DNA of 6,148 bases from a bacterium. Its GTDB lineage: Bacteria > JALSQH01. Numbering within the stretch: the first letter of the stretch is position 1; every line of letters starts with the position of its first letter. Shown in pieces: positions 1 through 6,148 of this stretch. The notes under the pieces were generated by a model that saw only the letters and a list, made by a program, of their open reading frames with translations, ran no database searches and was not told the DNA's origin. The stretch covers positions 1 to 6,148 of the forward strand of contig JALTID010000241.1 in assembly GCA_027004335.1 (NCBI GenBank). Reading direction: 5' to 3'. Both the position numbers and the translations under genes were made by a program.

Positions 1-2
1 AC

Positions 3-633
3 CTTAAATTCTTGGTGAGAGAGAATTTTAGAAAATTTTCTCAGAGACTTTCTTATGCAGATTCCTGGATTAGTAAGTTTTTAAAAAAAGGAAATTTGTG
101 CAGTGAATTATGCAGTTAACTATAATTATAGAATCTTATAAAAAAATAAGTAAAGAGGGGATAGCAGTTGATGGTTTTCACTTTAGTGATGATATTGCCT
201 ATAAGAACGCAATGTTGATTTCTCCAAAGACCTACAAAGAGTTATTATTTCCTTGTCATAATAGATTATGTGATTTCTTTAAATCTCAAGGGCTACCGGT
301 TATGTATCATACCGACTGTAAATTAAATGAAGCCTTACCTTTATTGATAGAGACAGGCATTACTGCTATTCACCCTTTAGAAGCAAAGGCTGGGAATGAT
401 GTGCGTAGGTAAAGAAAACTTATGGAAAAGATTTAGTTTTTGTGGGAAATATTGATGTGCGAAAGATGTCTGGTTTAGAAAAAGAGATAGAAGAAGAGAT
501 AAAAAGTAAGATTTTAATTGTCAAAGAAGGTGGTGGCTATCTTTATCATTCTGACCATTCTGTTCCTCTATCAGTAAGTTTTGAAAATTATAAATATGTG
601 ATAGAGTTGGTTAAGGAATATGGAAAATATTAA
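3..633 (+). pseudogene. Uroporphyrinogen decarboxylase (URO-D) family gene, 5' truncated by window edge, two frameshifts
   Basis: Three consecutive reading frames join into one URO-D-family (PF01208-like) C-terminal region. Bases 3-107 read LKFLVRENFRKFSQRL and then KFLKKGNL. Bases 110-409 read MQLTIIIESYKKISKEG, then FHFSDDIAYKN, YHTDCKLNEALPLL and HPLEAKAG. Bases 409-630 read VKKTYGKDLVFVGNIDVRKM, then GGGYLYHSDHSVP and FENYKYVIELVKEYG, and end at TAA 631-633. One base appears to be missing after codon 105-107, and another near 406-409, where the frame otherwise hits TAA at 410. The family includes heme-pathway decarboxylases and corrinoid-dependent methyltransferases; this copy resembles the uncharacterised members. 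The motif after YHTD has Cys where I would expect Gly, which fits decay. About 208 residues are visible of a usual 330-350, so the start lies left of the window. Sequencing or assembly error is the alternative, but neither break is in a homopolymer and no similar break is seen in the other genes. Confidence 0.8.
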
Positions 634-1810
634 ATTTAAACCGATAGTATTTAATGAATTGCCGGTGCATGATACATGCTGGTCATTGATTACCGGGGTG
701 GATGGTAATATTTATATTGCTGTCTGTGGAGAGATGACAGGAGGCTTGAGTGCCTATATAGTCAGCTATGACCCGGAGAAAGAAAAGATAGAATATTTAT
801 TAGAAGTGGCAAAAGTATTAGGGATACCTGAAGATAGTGGAGAGGCAGCCCATGCCAAAATTCATTACTCTTTAGTTTCCGATGATGAAGGAATGCTTTA
901 TGGTGCAACACATTGCACAGGGCCTCCTTTAGGAGATGTTATCTGGAGACCTTGGAACTGCTGGAGCCATCCGATAAAGAATTTTAGAGGCTCAGGAATA
1001 TTTGGTTATGACCCGAGAAAGAGAGAAATCCTCTTCACTGATTTTCTTCTTCCTCATGAAGGAAGCAGATGCATGGCTATAAGTTGCAAGAGGAGAAAAA
1101 TTTATGGTATTTCATATCCGAGAGACCACTTCTTTATCTATGATTTGAATAAGCATGAGGTGCGTGATCTAGGTCGTATAGGCAGTATCAATCCTCAATG
1201 TATATTTCTTGATAATGAAGAGAACGCATATACTACCGGTGATTACGGAAATTTAATAAAGTGTGATGGAGATAACGAAGAGTTAATTGATACAGGGATT
1301 CAAATTCCTCATGCTAATTTCAGAAATGGTTTTCATAATGTTTTGATTGATGTAACACCTTCTCCTGACGGTGAGAGTGTCTATGGGGTAACCTGGACAT
1401 TTGGAGAAAGACTTTTCTGCTACAATTTTAAGAAGAACAAGATTTATGACCTGGGTAAAGCATATGGAGAAGAGAGAGAAGAATGGTGGCATATAATAAA
1501 CAGTAATGTGGCCGGTCTGGTATTTGGGGATGATGGTTACCTTTACTTTTGTGCAAACCTTCCTGCAGGGAAAGGTTATTCACCACATCTTATTCGCTTA
1601 AATACAGAAACCTTAAAAAGAGAGATTATTGGAGAAATAACCTATCAAGGGAAGCCAGCAGATCATATCTCAAGGGGAACAAAAGATTTCTACGGCAACC
1701 TTTATTTTGCTGAAGTGGGTAATAGTCCGACGAAGATATTTAAGTATGAAGGGGCAAAGTGCAACGGCCAAAGCTCAAAAGTCAGCGGGATACCAAGACA
1801 TTGGGGATAA
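620..1810 (+). CDS. Seven-repeat beta-propeller protein, unknown function (propeller 1)
   Basis: This 396-residue protein has no signal peptide or membrane segment and is probably cytoplasmic. Seven diverged repeats of a propeller type can be read: a hydrophobic strand, then an acidic turn plus (I/L)Y, then a strand ending in YDP or YN and a charged hairpin. They lie near residues 21-55, 82-133, 150-185, 192-225, 243-279, 296-339 and 350-377. Examples are DGNIYIAVCG, EGMLYGATHC, RKIYGISYP, FFIYDLNKHEVRDLG, LFCYNFKKNKIYDLG and DGYLYFCANL. Repeat 2 carries a loop rich in His, Cys and Trp (residues 98-118). Further His residues (78, 82, 231, 239, 291, 349) lie near repeat starts and could build an active site. 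Seven-bladed folds of this kind include lactonases and oligogalacturonate lyases, but I see no specific family signature. ATG 620 is the only start: an in-frame TAG lies at 602-604 and the next Met is residue 39. It overlaps the URO-D remnant by 14 bases, with AAGGA at 613-617 unusually close. The Trp-Gly C-terminus looks natural. Confidence 0.85.
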   Translation: MENIKFKPIVFNELPVHDTCWSLITGVDGNIYIAVCGEMTGGLSAYIVSYDPEKEKIEYLLEVAKVLGIPEDSGEAAHAKIHYSLVSDDEGMLYGATHCTGPPLGDVIWRPWNCWSHPIKNFRGSGIFGYDPRKREILFTDFLLPHEGSRCMAISCKRRKIYGISYPRDHFFIYDLNKHEVRDLGRIGSINPQCIFLDNEENAYTTGDYGNLIKCDGDNEELIDTGIQIPHANFRNGFHNVLIDVTPSPDGESVYGVTWTFGERLFCYNFKKNKIYDLGKAYGEEREEWWHIINSNVAGLVFGDDGYLYFCANLPAGKGYSPHLIRLNTETLKREIIGEITYQGKPADHISRGTKDFYGNLYFAEVGNSPTKIFKYEGAKCNGQSSKVSGIPRHWG

Positions 1811-1824
1811 GAAAATTAAACAGT

Positions 1825-1831
1825 GGGGTGA
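1825..1831 (+). promoter_or_regulatory. Ribosome binding site deciding the start of propeller 2
   Basis: GGGGTGA resembles the GGAGGTGA consensus. The GGGG core is 7 bases before ATG 1836 and only 4 before ATG 1833, which favours 1836. This rejects the longer in-frame extension back to TTG 1707, which would overlap propeller 1 by about 100 bases and has no propeller-like sequence. Confidence 0.55.
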
Positions 1832-1835
1832 AATG

Positions 1836-3158
1836 ATGGATCTAAAAAAGAAAAAGTGGCCGGTTCCTCCGGGGGAGGAGGAAAGATTTAAGGGAGAGAG
1901 AATAAAAAAATTTTTGAAGATAAGGGCTGAATATGAGAAATCAGCCTTTGTCAGTGAAGGACATATTGAAGTTCGCCGTTTAGGACCTATTGCTTTTACA
2001 AAACCTATACCTCCAGAGGAATCGGCTATTACTGCCCTTACCTTCTATCATAATGGCAAGATTTATGGGGGGACTTCTGGTAAAAGAGCACATTTATTTT
2101 ATTATGACCCTTCCCCTGATGCTGATGCAGTGGTAGATATAGGGATAGTCGGAGAGAATTTGAGAATAACCTCTCTTGTTGCCGAGGAAAGAGGGAAGAT
2201 ATTCGGGGCAGTGGCAAGGGCAGATGGAAACGGTGAAGGTTTTTTATTCTCCTATTCCCCCTGTGAAGTAACGATAAAGAAACTCGATATTGAAGGGAAA
2301 GGGATAAGAGAGGTATTTGATACACCTGTAGAAGACCAAATCTTTCACAGTATAATTGACCCATGTCATTCTGTAGGAAAGATGGAGGTTTTGACTACCC
2401 CGGCCAAAGGAGAAGGGATTACCTCATTAGTGCTAGATGAAAAAAGAAAATTGTTATACGGGCTCTCGGATAAAAAAGGCATATTTTTTATCTATGATAT
2501 TTCTAAAGGGAAGGCAATAATTAAAGGGCTTGTTGACGAAGTTAATGAATTTTCCAAAAAGTTGATTATGGATAAAGAAGGAGTGGTTTATGGAGCAAAA
2601 GCCCTGGGCGAACTTTTCAGATATGACCCCGAAAAGGACAGGATGGAAGATATGGGTTTATTTACCCCCTCTTTAAAGGGCAGGGAATTATATAATCGGG
2701 TAGATTCCTGGGCTCTGGATGAAGAGACCGGATTGATTTATGGTGGAAGTATAGATGGGATACTGTTCGTTTTTGACCCTATTGAAAGAACTATAACCGC
2801 TTTTGGTAAACCTATTGACCAAACAAGAATTAGAGCAATTACTGTCGATAAAGTTGGAAGAGTATTTGGTGTTGCAGGTGAACCGGGTAGTTGTGCACAT
2901 TTAGTCTGTTATAATCCAGAGACTCGGGAGCTTAAGGATTTAGGCGTTCCACTGGCAACTGTTGAAACACCCTGGTATGGTTATGAGTTTGAATCAGCAG
3001 TTACAGGTAAAGATGGTGAAATTTACCTGGGAGAAAGTGATAGAATAAGCCATTTATGGATTTACTATCCGCCGATGCCTCAGCGCCAAATGGTAAAGGA
3101 TGAAGAAAATGAAAAAAATAGGGTAAAACACAAAAAGGAGGAGCAATGCCAGAGATAA
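1836..3158 (+). CDS. Seven-repeat beta-propeller protein, unknown function (propeller 2)
   Basis: The 440-residue protein begins with a Lys/Glu-rich segment (residues 1-40, probably helical), followed by a short strand (44-54) that could close the propeller ring. Seven repeats follow near residues 65-104, 111-152, 195-231, 241-275, 289-324, 332-370 and 385-411. Their shared pattern is (I/V)T-x-L/W-x-x-D, then G-(K/R)-(I/V)-(Y/F)-G, then a strand with (Y/F)DP and (D/E)LG or DMG. Examples are GKIYGGTSG, GVVYGAKALGELFRYDPEKD, GLIYGGSIDG, GRVFGVAGEPG and CYNPETRELKDLG. Repeats 2 and 3 are separated by an insertion of about 40 residues (153-194). No signal peptide or membrane helix is seen. The repeat style is like that of propeller 1, but the sequences differ in N-terminus, insertion and His-rich loop, so this is not a recent duplicate. 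The C-terminal tail (417-440) is highly charged and overlaps the next gene by 13 bases. The biochemical role is unknown; a sugar or lactone enzyme, or a scaffold, are both possible. Start 1833 is the close alternative. Confidence 0.85.
   Translation: MDLKKKKWPVPPGEEERFKGERIKKFLKIRAEYEKSAFVSEGHIEVRRLGPIAFTKPIPPEESAITALTFYHNGKIYGGTSGKRAHLFYYDPSPDADAVVDIGIVGENLRITSLVAEERGKIFGAVARADGNGEGFLFSYSPCEVTIKKLDIEGKGIREVFDTPVEDQIFHSIIDPCHSVGKMEVLTTPAKGEGITSLVLDEKRKLLYGLSDKKGIFFIYDISKGKAIIKGLVDEVNEFSKKLIMDKEGVVYGAKALGELFRYDPEKDRMEDMGLFTPSLKGRELYNRVDSWALDEETGLIYGGSIDGILFVFDPIERTITAFGKPIDQTRIRAITVDKVGRVFGVAGEPGSCAHLVCYNPETRELKDLGVPLATVETPWYGYEFESAVTGKDGEIYLGESDRISHLWIYYPPMPQRQMVKDEENEKNRVKHKKEEQCQR
3135..3141 (+). 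promoter_or_regulatory. Strong ribosome binding site of ino1, inside the end of propeller 2
   Basis: AAGGAGG ends four bases before ATG 3146 and is the best Shine-Dalgarno match in the window. It lies within the coding sequence for the Lys/Glu-rich tail of propeller 2, so ribosomes finishing that gene stop at 3158, beside the new start. This suggests translational coupling and comparatively high expression of the synthase. Confidence 0.75.
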
Positions 3159-4249
3159 GAGTAGCAATAGCAGGAGTGGGCAATTGCACAAGTTCTTTAG
3201 TGCAGGGGAGATTCTACTATGAGAAATTGAAAACTAAAAATGGAAAATTAGAAGAGGGAGAGGTGATTTCAGGTTTAATGCATCCAGTATTAGGAGGATA
3301 CAAAGTTTCTGATATTGTTCCAGTAGTTGCCTTTGATATTGATGCTCGCAAAGTAGGCAAGGATTTATCCGAGGCAATCTGGGCTCCTCCTAACTGCACA
3401 ATGAAGTTCTGTGATGTTCCTCATCTCGGAGTAAAGGTTTTAATGGGACCTGTTTTAGATGGAGTAACAGAGCATCTTAAAAAATATGTTGAAATCTCTT
3501 CTGAAGAAGAGATTAATGATGTTGATGAAGTGGCAAAAATTTTGGAAGAGGCAAAAGTAGATGTTATAGTCATTAATCTTCCCACTGCATCAGAGAAAGC
3601 AGCCTGGTTCTATGCCAAAGCTGCTTTGAAAGCTGGCTGCGGTATTGTTAATGGAATTCCTGTTTTGATTGCTAACGATAAAGAATTTAGGAAAAGAGCA
3701 GAAAAAAATAAGGTTCCTATAGTAGGAGATGATTACAAGAGTCAACTTGGAGGAACAATTCTTGATAGAGACCTTCTTAATCTGTGTCAGCAAAGGGGTA
3801 TAAAAATTAAGAAGTCATATCAATTGAATTATGGAGGCAATACTGATTTCTGGAACTTAACAGATTATAGTAGAGGGAAAAGTAAGCATGCTTCCAAGAA
3901 AAGAGGAGTAGACGCGGTAATGAAATACGATGCACCATTTTCAGTAAATGTATCACAGTTAGAAGTACTAGAGGACGATAAAATCTGCAGGATTGAAATA
4001 TGGGGAGAGAATTTTGGAGGAACACCAATAAAATTAGAAGCAAAACTTCATGTTGTGGACAGTCCCAATTCTGCCGGTGTGATGGTAGATGCTATAAGAT
4101 GTTGTAAGTTAGCCAAGGATAGAGGTATTGGTGGAGTATTGGAGAGTGCGTCCTCCTATCTTATGAAAAGCGGGCCAGTTCAGTATCCTTCAGAGGAAGA
4201 AGCCAGAAAAGCAATAGATGAGTTTATTGAAGGAAAGAGGGCAAGGTAA
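3146..4249 (+). CDS. ino1: myo-Inositol-1-phosphate synthase (inositol-3-phosphate synthase)
   Basis: This enzyme converts D-glucose 6-phosphate to 1L-myo-inositol 1-phosphate (the same compound as D-myo-inositol 3-phosphate) using bound NAD+. It is the committed step of inositol synthesis and acts in the cytoplasm. The 367 residues match the short actinobacterial/archaeal type in length and throughout their order of motifs. The Rossmann start is VAIAGVGNCTSSLVQG (6-21). It is followed by GLMHP (43-47), VVAFDID (60-66), GPVLDG (101-106), VGDDYKSQLGGT (193-204), QLNYGGNTDF (226-235), LEAKLHVVDSPNSAGV (297-312) and KLAKDRGIGG (321-330). The lysines in DDYKSQ and AKL and the Asp of DSPNSAG sit in segments that form the catalytic pocket in characterised enzymes. 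The C-terminus SSYLMKSGP is also typical. Nothing key is missing. It overlaps propeller 2 by 13 bases and is followed after two bases by the kinase. Downstream use could be inositol lipids, an inositol-based solute or a signalling or storage compound; the window does not show which. Confidence 0.96.
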   Translation: MPEIRVAIAGVGNCTSSLVQGRFYYEKLKTKNGKLEEGEVISGLMHPVLGGYKVSDIVPVVAFDIDARKVGKDLSEAIWAPPNCTMKFCDVPHLGVKVLMGPVLDGVTEHLKKYVEISSEEEINDVDEVAKILEEAKVDVIVINLPTASEKAAWFYAKAALKAGCGIVNGIPVLIANDKEFRKRAEKNKVPIVGDDYKSQLGGTILDRDLLNLCQQRGIKIKKSYQLNYGGNTDFWNLTDYSRGKSKHASKKRGVDAVMKYDAPFSVNVSQLEVLEDDKICRIEIWGENFGGTPIKLEAKLHVVDSPNSAGVMVDAIRCCKLAKDRGIGGVLESASSYLMKSGPVQYPSEEEARKAIDEFIEGKRAR

Positions 4250-4251
4250 AA

Positions 4252-5208
4252 GTGAAATCTACTTTTGATTTAGTAGTAATTGGTCACCTTTTAAAAGAGA
4301 AGATTATTTTCCCTGATGGAAAGGAGATAGGTCCGGTACTGGGAAGTCCTGCTGCCTATGCTTCTGTATGTGCCTCAGTATTAGGGCTTAAGGTAGGGCT
4401 AGTCACAAAAATAGGAGAAGACCTGCCCGAGGAATTACTAGGGGTGTTCAAGGAGACAGGAGTTGATACTGAAGGAATCCGAATGGATAAAAATACCACT
4501 GCAAATCTCCTCATCTACAAAAGGTCAGGGGATAAAAGGTTGAAATTTTTAAAGAAAGCAGAAGATATTTCTCCTGAGGACATACCAAAGAATTACTTTA
4601 ATGCTCAGTTTTTCTTGATAGCCCCCGTAGATTATGAAGTTTCGGAAAGTGTAATAAGATTCCTGCACCAGAAGGGGAGCAGGTTATCCATGGAATTAAG
4701 TGGATTTGGAGGCGCTTCCTCCAGAGAAGATGGTAAATCTACAAAAGAAGAAAGAATAAATTTAATTCGAAGAGTGACTCCTTACTTTGAGATAGTAAAA
4801 GGAGGGGAAGAAGATTACAGGTGTTTGTTTGGAGATAGTGAGGAAGTAGATACGGCCTACAAGTTTATTGAGTGGGGAGCAAAGATTTCAGTTCTGACAA
4901 GGGGGGAGAAGGGTGCTATTGTAATAAGAGGAGAAGATTTTTTCAAGATTCCATCTTTTCCAGGAGAAATTTGTGACCCTACAGGAGCGGGGGATGTCTG
5001 GCATGCAGGATTCTTATTCAAATATCTTAAGAAAGGTTCTCTTAAAGAAGCAGGCATCTTTGCCTCAGCACTTTCTTTCCTCTTGATCCAGAAAACAGGA
5101 GGAATAGTAAAAGAGAGATTCCCTACCTGTAGACAGGTAGAGAAGAAAATAAGAGAAAAATCAGTAAGTGAAGAACAACAACCTTCAAAAATGGGCAGAA
5201 GGAAGTGA
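4252..5208 (+). CDS. PfkB-family carbohydrate kinase, possibly an inositol kinase
   Basis: This is a 318-residue cytoplasmic ATP-dependent kinase of the ribokinase/PfkB family (PF00294), at the usual length. The N-terminal strand FDLVVIGHL (5-13) is followed by GPVLGSPAAYAS (27-38), in the place of the substrate-binding Gly-Gly segment, and by GLVTKIGED (49-57). ATP-side motifs are VKGGEEDYR (182-190) and LTRGEKGA (215-222). The signature DPTGAGDVWHAGF (242-254) contains the GAGD anion hole, with D248 as the expected catalytic base. PfkB members phosphorylate many sugars and nucleosides, and some archaeal and plant members phosphorylate myo-inositol. The two-base gap from ino1 makes an inositol or cyclitol substrate attractive, but this is inferred from position only. 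The start is GTG 4252, with AAGG at 4243-4246 five bases upstream; no other start preserves the first strand. The last ~20 residues are a charged tail outside the usual fold. Residues 291-297 are encoded by a perfect palindrome (5123-5140). Confidence 0.9.
   Translation: MKSTFDLVVIGHLLKEKIIFPDGKEIGPVLGSPAAYASVCASVLGLKVGLVTKIGEDLPEELLGVFKETGVDTEGIRMDKNTTANLLIYKRSGDKRLKFLKKAEDISPEDIPKNYFNAQFFLIAPVDYEVSESVIRFLHQKGSRLSMELSGFGGASSREDGKSTKEERINLIRRVTPYFEIVKGGEEDYRCLFGDSEEVDTAYKFIEWGAKISVLTRGEKGAIVIRGEDFFKIPSFPGEICDPTGAGDVWHAGFLFKYLKKGSLKEAGIFASALSFLLIQKTGGIVKERFPTCRQVEKKIREKSVSEEQQPSKMGRRK
5123..5140. repeat. 18-base perfect hairpin palindrome inside the kinase gene
   Basis: CTACCTG (5123-5129) and CAGGTAG (5134-5140) are exact inverted copies around the four-base loop TAGA. 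The element is in frame with the kinase and encodes about P-T-C-R-Q-V-E near its C-terminus. There is no T-run after it, so it is not a standard terminator. It could be a dispersed mini-palindrome, an mRNA hairpin near the 3' end of the gene, or chance. Confidence 0.6.
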
Positions 5209-5214
5209 ATAAAG

Positions 5215-5325
5215 ATGGTTATTGCTAAGTGGTTAATAGTCATTGGTTTGATGATAGTTGGACAGGTGTCTCTGGCTACTATCAATTTGTTAAGACACCA
5301 GAAGGTTGGAGATACTTATGATTAA
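5215..5325 (+). CDS. Possible 36-residue single-pass membrane miniprotein
   Basis: The frame ATG 5215 to TAA 5323 encodes MVIAKWLIVIGLMIVGQVSL followed by ATINLLRHQKVGDTYD. About residues 2-22 form a hydrophobic stretch long enough for one membrane helix, with a polar, weakly charged C-terminus. It begins six bases after the kinase stop and overlaps the start of the LamG gene by eight bases (ATGATTAA), a common arrangement for coupled genes. The only upstream Shine-Dalgarno-like sequence, AAGGA near 5199-5203, is about 11 bases away, which is long. I recognise no family. It may instead be an untranslated spacer or leader that is open by chance. Confidence 0.3.
   Translation: MVIAKWLIVIGLMIVGQVSLATINLLRHQKVGDTYD
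5308..5311 (+). promoter_or_regulatory. Ribosome binding site of the LamG-like gene
   Basis: GGAG lies six bases before ATG 5318, a normal spacing, and supports this start over any later one, since the signal peptide directly follows it. It falls within the possible miniprotein frame. Confidence 0.55.
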
Positions 5326-6148
5326 TAAAAAAGAAGAAGGGAAGATATTGAGAGTTTTAAGAAGTATAGGGTTTATAGGTTTAGTGACTCTTTTTATCGT
5401 TATAGGGACAAAAGAGGTTTTTAGCCAAGAGAAAGGGCTTGTTCTGGAGTATGATTTTTCTGAGGGGCAGGGTAATATCTTAAAGGATAAAAGTGGTAAT
5501 GGGAACGATGGGGTTATCTTTGGAGCTAAATGGATAAAAGAAGAGAAAGGATATTCTCTCTTTTTTGATGGAGTGGATAATTATGTGGAGGTTAAACACT
5601 CCTCTTCTTTGGAAATAGGAAATGAATTTACTGTTGAAATCTTAGCAAAACTAGGAGAGAATCCCAAGAAAAAAGGTTTTGGAACCTATCGATTAATTAT
5701 TGGTAAGAGAGGTGAATTCTGGGATTCCAACAGCTCTTTTGCTCTTTACGTTGATCAGGGAAGCAGAGGTTTCACTGGATATACTAGATATGGAATGCAG
5801 AATACCTCTAAGAATAATGAAATTTATTTAGTCTCTTGCCCTGTGAGACAACCGAATATATGGCATAAGATAATTTTAATCAAAACGCGGAACAGTTTGG
5901 CACTTTCTGTAGATTTTTCTCCTTTAGTCAGCAAAAGTATCCCCAAAAAGATGATTTCTTCTGCTCAACCTTTAAGAATAGGTGGAGTCCCCGGCCGTTT
6001 CTTTAAAGGCTATATTAGAGAGATAAAAATGTATAATTATGCTAAAGAGACAAAAGGATTCTCTTTCAAGCCCAAAAAAGAAAGGAAGACACCTTATTTG
6101 GTTATGGTGACTTCTTTGGATGAAAGAATAAGTAGTACACCTCTTTTG
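5318..6148 (+). CDS. Secreted LamG-like (concanavalin A-like) domain protein, 3' end outside window
   Basis: An uninterrupted frame of 277 codons runs from ATG 5318 to the right edge without a stop. Residues 1-37 look like a signal peptide: a Lys/Arg-rich N-terminus, the hydrophobic core IGFIGLVTLFIVIG (17-30), and a possible cleavage site around VFSQ. Residues 42-243 fit a LamG_3 / concanavalin A-like jelly roll (PF13385-like). The characteristic start is LEYDFSEGQGNILKDKSGNG (43-62), followed by LFFDGVDNYVEV (81-92), LEIGNEFTVEI (98-108), IWHKIILIK (181-189), LRIGGVPGRFFKGYIREIKM (219-238) and YNYA. Such domains usually bind carbohydrate or sit beside glycosidase or protease domains on exported proteins. 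After residue 250 a new Lys-rich linker and strand (TPYLVMVTS) begin, so a second domain probably follows beyond the edge. It is the only clearly exported product here and may belong to the same transcript as the kinase, 109 bases upstream. Confidence 0.85.
   Translation, partial: MINKKEEGKILRVLRSIGFIGLVTLFIVIGTKEVFSQEKGLVLEYDFSEGQGNILKDKSGNGNDGVIFGAKWIKEEKGYSLFFDGVDNYVEVKHSSSLEIGNEFTVEILAKLGENPKKKGFGTYRLIIGKRGEFWDSNSSFALYVDQGSRGFTGYTRYGMQNTSKNNEIYLVSCPVRQPNIWHKIILIKTRNSLALSVDFSPLVSKSIPKKMISSAQPLRIGGVPGRFFKGYIREIKMYNYAKETKGFSFKPKKERKTPYLVMVTSLDERISSTPLL

Noticed and set aside
105-412. Programmed frameshifting in the URO-D gene
   Set aside because: Neither break has a slippery heptamer or a clear downstream stimulatory structure, and two such events in one enzyme of this family would be unprecedented to my knowledge; decay or sequence error is simpler.
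1707-1835. Propeller 2 frame is open further upstream, to TTG 1707
   Set aside because: It would overlap propeller 1 by about 100 bases, uses a weak start, and adds sequence with no repeat pattern. GGGGTGA before ATG 1836 gives a better start. A late frameshift in propeller 1 was also considered, but its own ending Pro-Arg-His-Trp-Gly looks natural.
5248-5282. Possible promoter with TTGATG at 5248 and TACTAT at 5277
   Set aside because: The 23-base spacer is too long for a sigma-70 promoter, and the nearer TTGGAC gives only 13 bases.
4857-5285. 142-codon open frame on the minus strand
   Set aside because: It lies opposite the kinase, whose catalytic motif is unmistakable, and its composition is that of a mirrored coding strand. 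The other minus-strand frames are the same kind of shadow.
5265-5299. Inverted repeat GGTGTCT / AGACACC as a terminator between kinase and LamG gene
   Set aside because: The loop is 21 bases and no T-run follows, so it does not look like an intrinsic terminator; a 7-base match over this distance can be chance.
1-6148. CRISPR arrays, tRNA or rRNA genes, insertion sequences
   Set aside because: I saw no regularly spaced direct repeats, no tRNA or rRNA-like stretches, and no transposase frame; the window is almost fully covered by protein-coding sequence.

Overview
The window looks like part of a bacterial genome with low to moderate G+C (about 40 %, estimated by eye). Shine-Dalgarno sites, a GTG start, tightly packed or overlapping genes and a secreted LamG-type protein all point to bacteria. 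Arginine is mostly AGA/AGG and ATA is common for isoleucine, as often seen in uncultured anaerobic or thermophile-related lineages. No gene here fixes the phylum. Every supported gene lies on the + strand, and the main junctions are overlaps or gaps of at most about 110 bases, so one transcription unit entering from the left is the simplest reading. No convincing promoter or intrinsic terminator was found.

Layout. Positions 3-633 hold the C-terminal part of a uroporphyrinogen-decarboxylase-family gene that no longer reads in one frame. It needs three frames joined by two apparent single-base deletions, near 108 and 407. Its end overlaps a 396-residue protein of unknown function (620-1810) built from seven beta-propeller-like repeats. 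A second, clearly different seven-repeat propeller protein follows (1836-3158). Its last codons contain the ribosome binding site and start of a myo-inositol-1-phosphate synthase (3146-4249). Two bases later a PfkB-family sugar/inositol kinase starts with GTG (4252-5208). A 109-base gap holds a possible 36-residue membrane miniprotein (5215-5325). A secreted LamG-like protein (5318 to the right edge) runs out of the window.

How the genes may work together. The synthase makes inositol phosphate from glucose 6-phosphate, and the kinase may phosphorylate inositol or a related polyol, so the core looks like inositol-phosphate metabolism. The two propeller proteins have no signal peptide and are probably cytoplasmic. 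They could be enzymes acting on a cyclitol, sugar or lactone, but this rests only on position and fold. The last gene is exported and has a likely carbohydrate-binding fold. The combination of two unlike cytoplasmic propellers with an inositol synthase and kinase is the part most worth following up.
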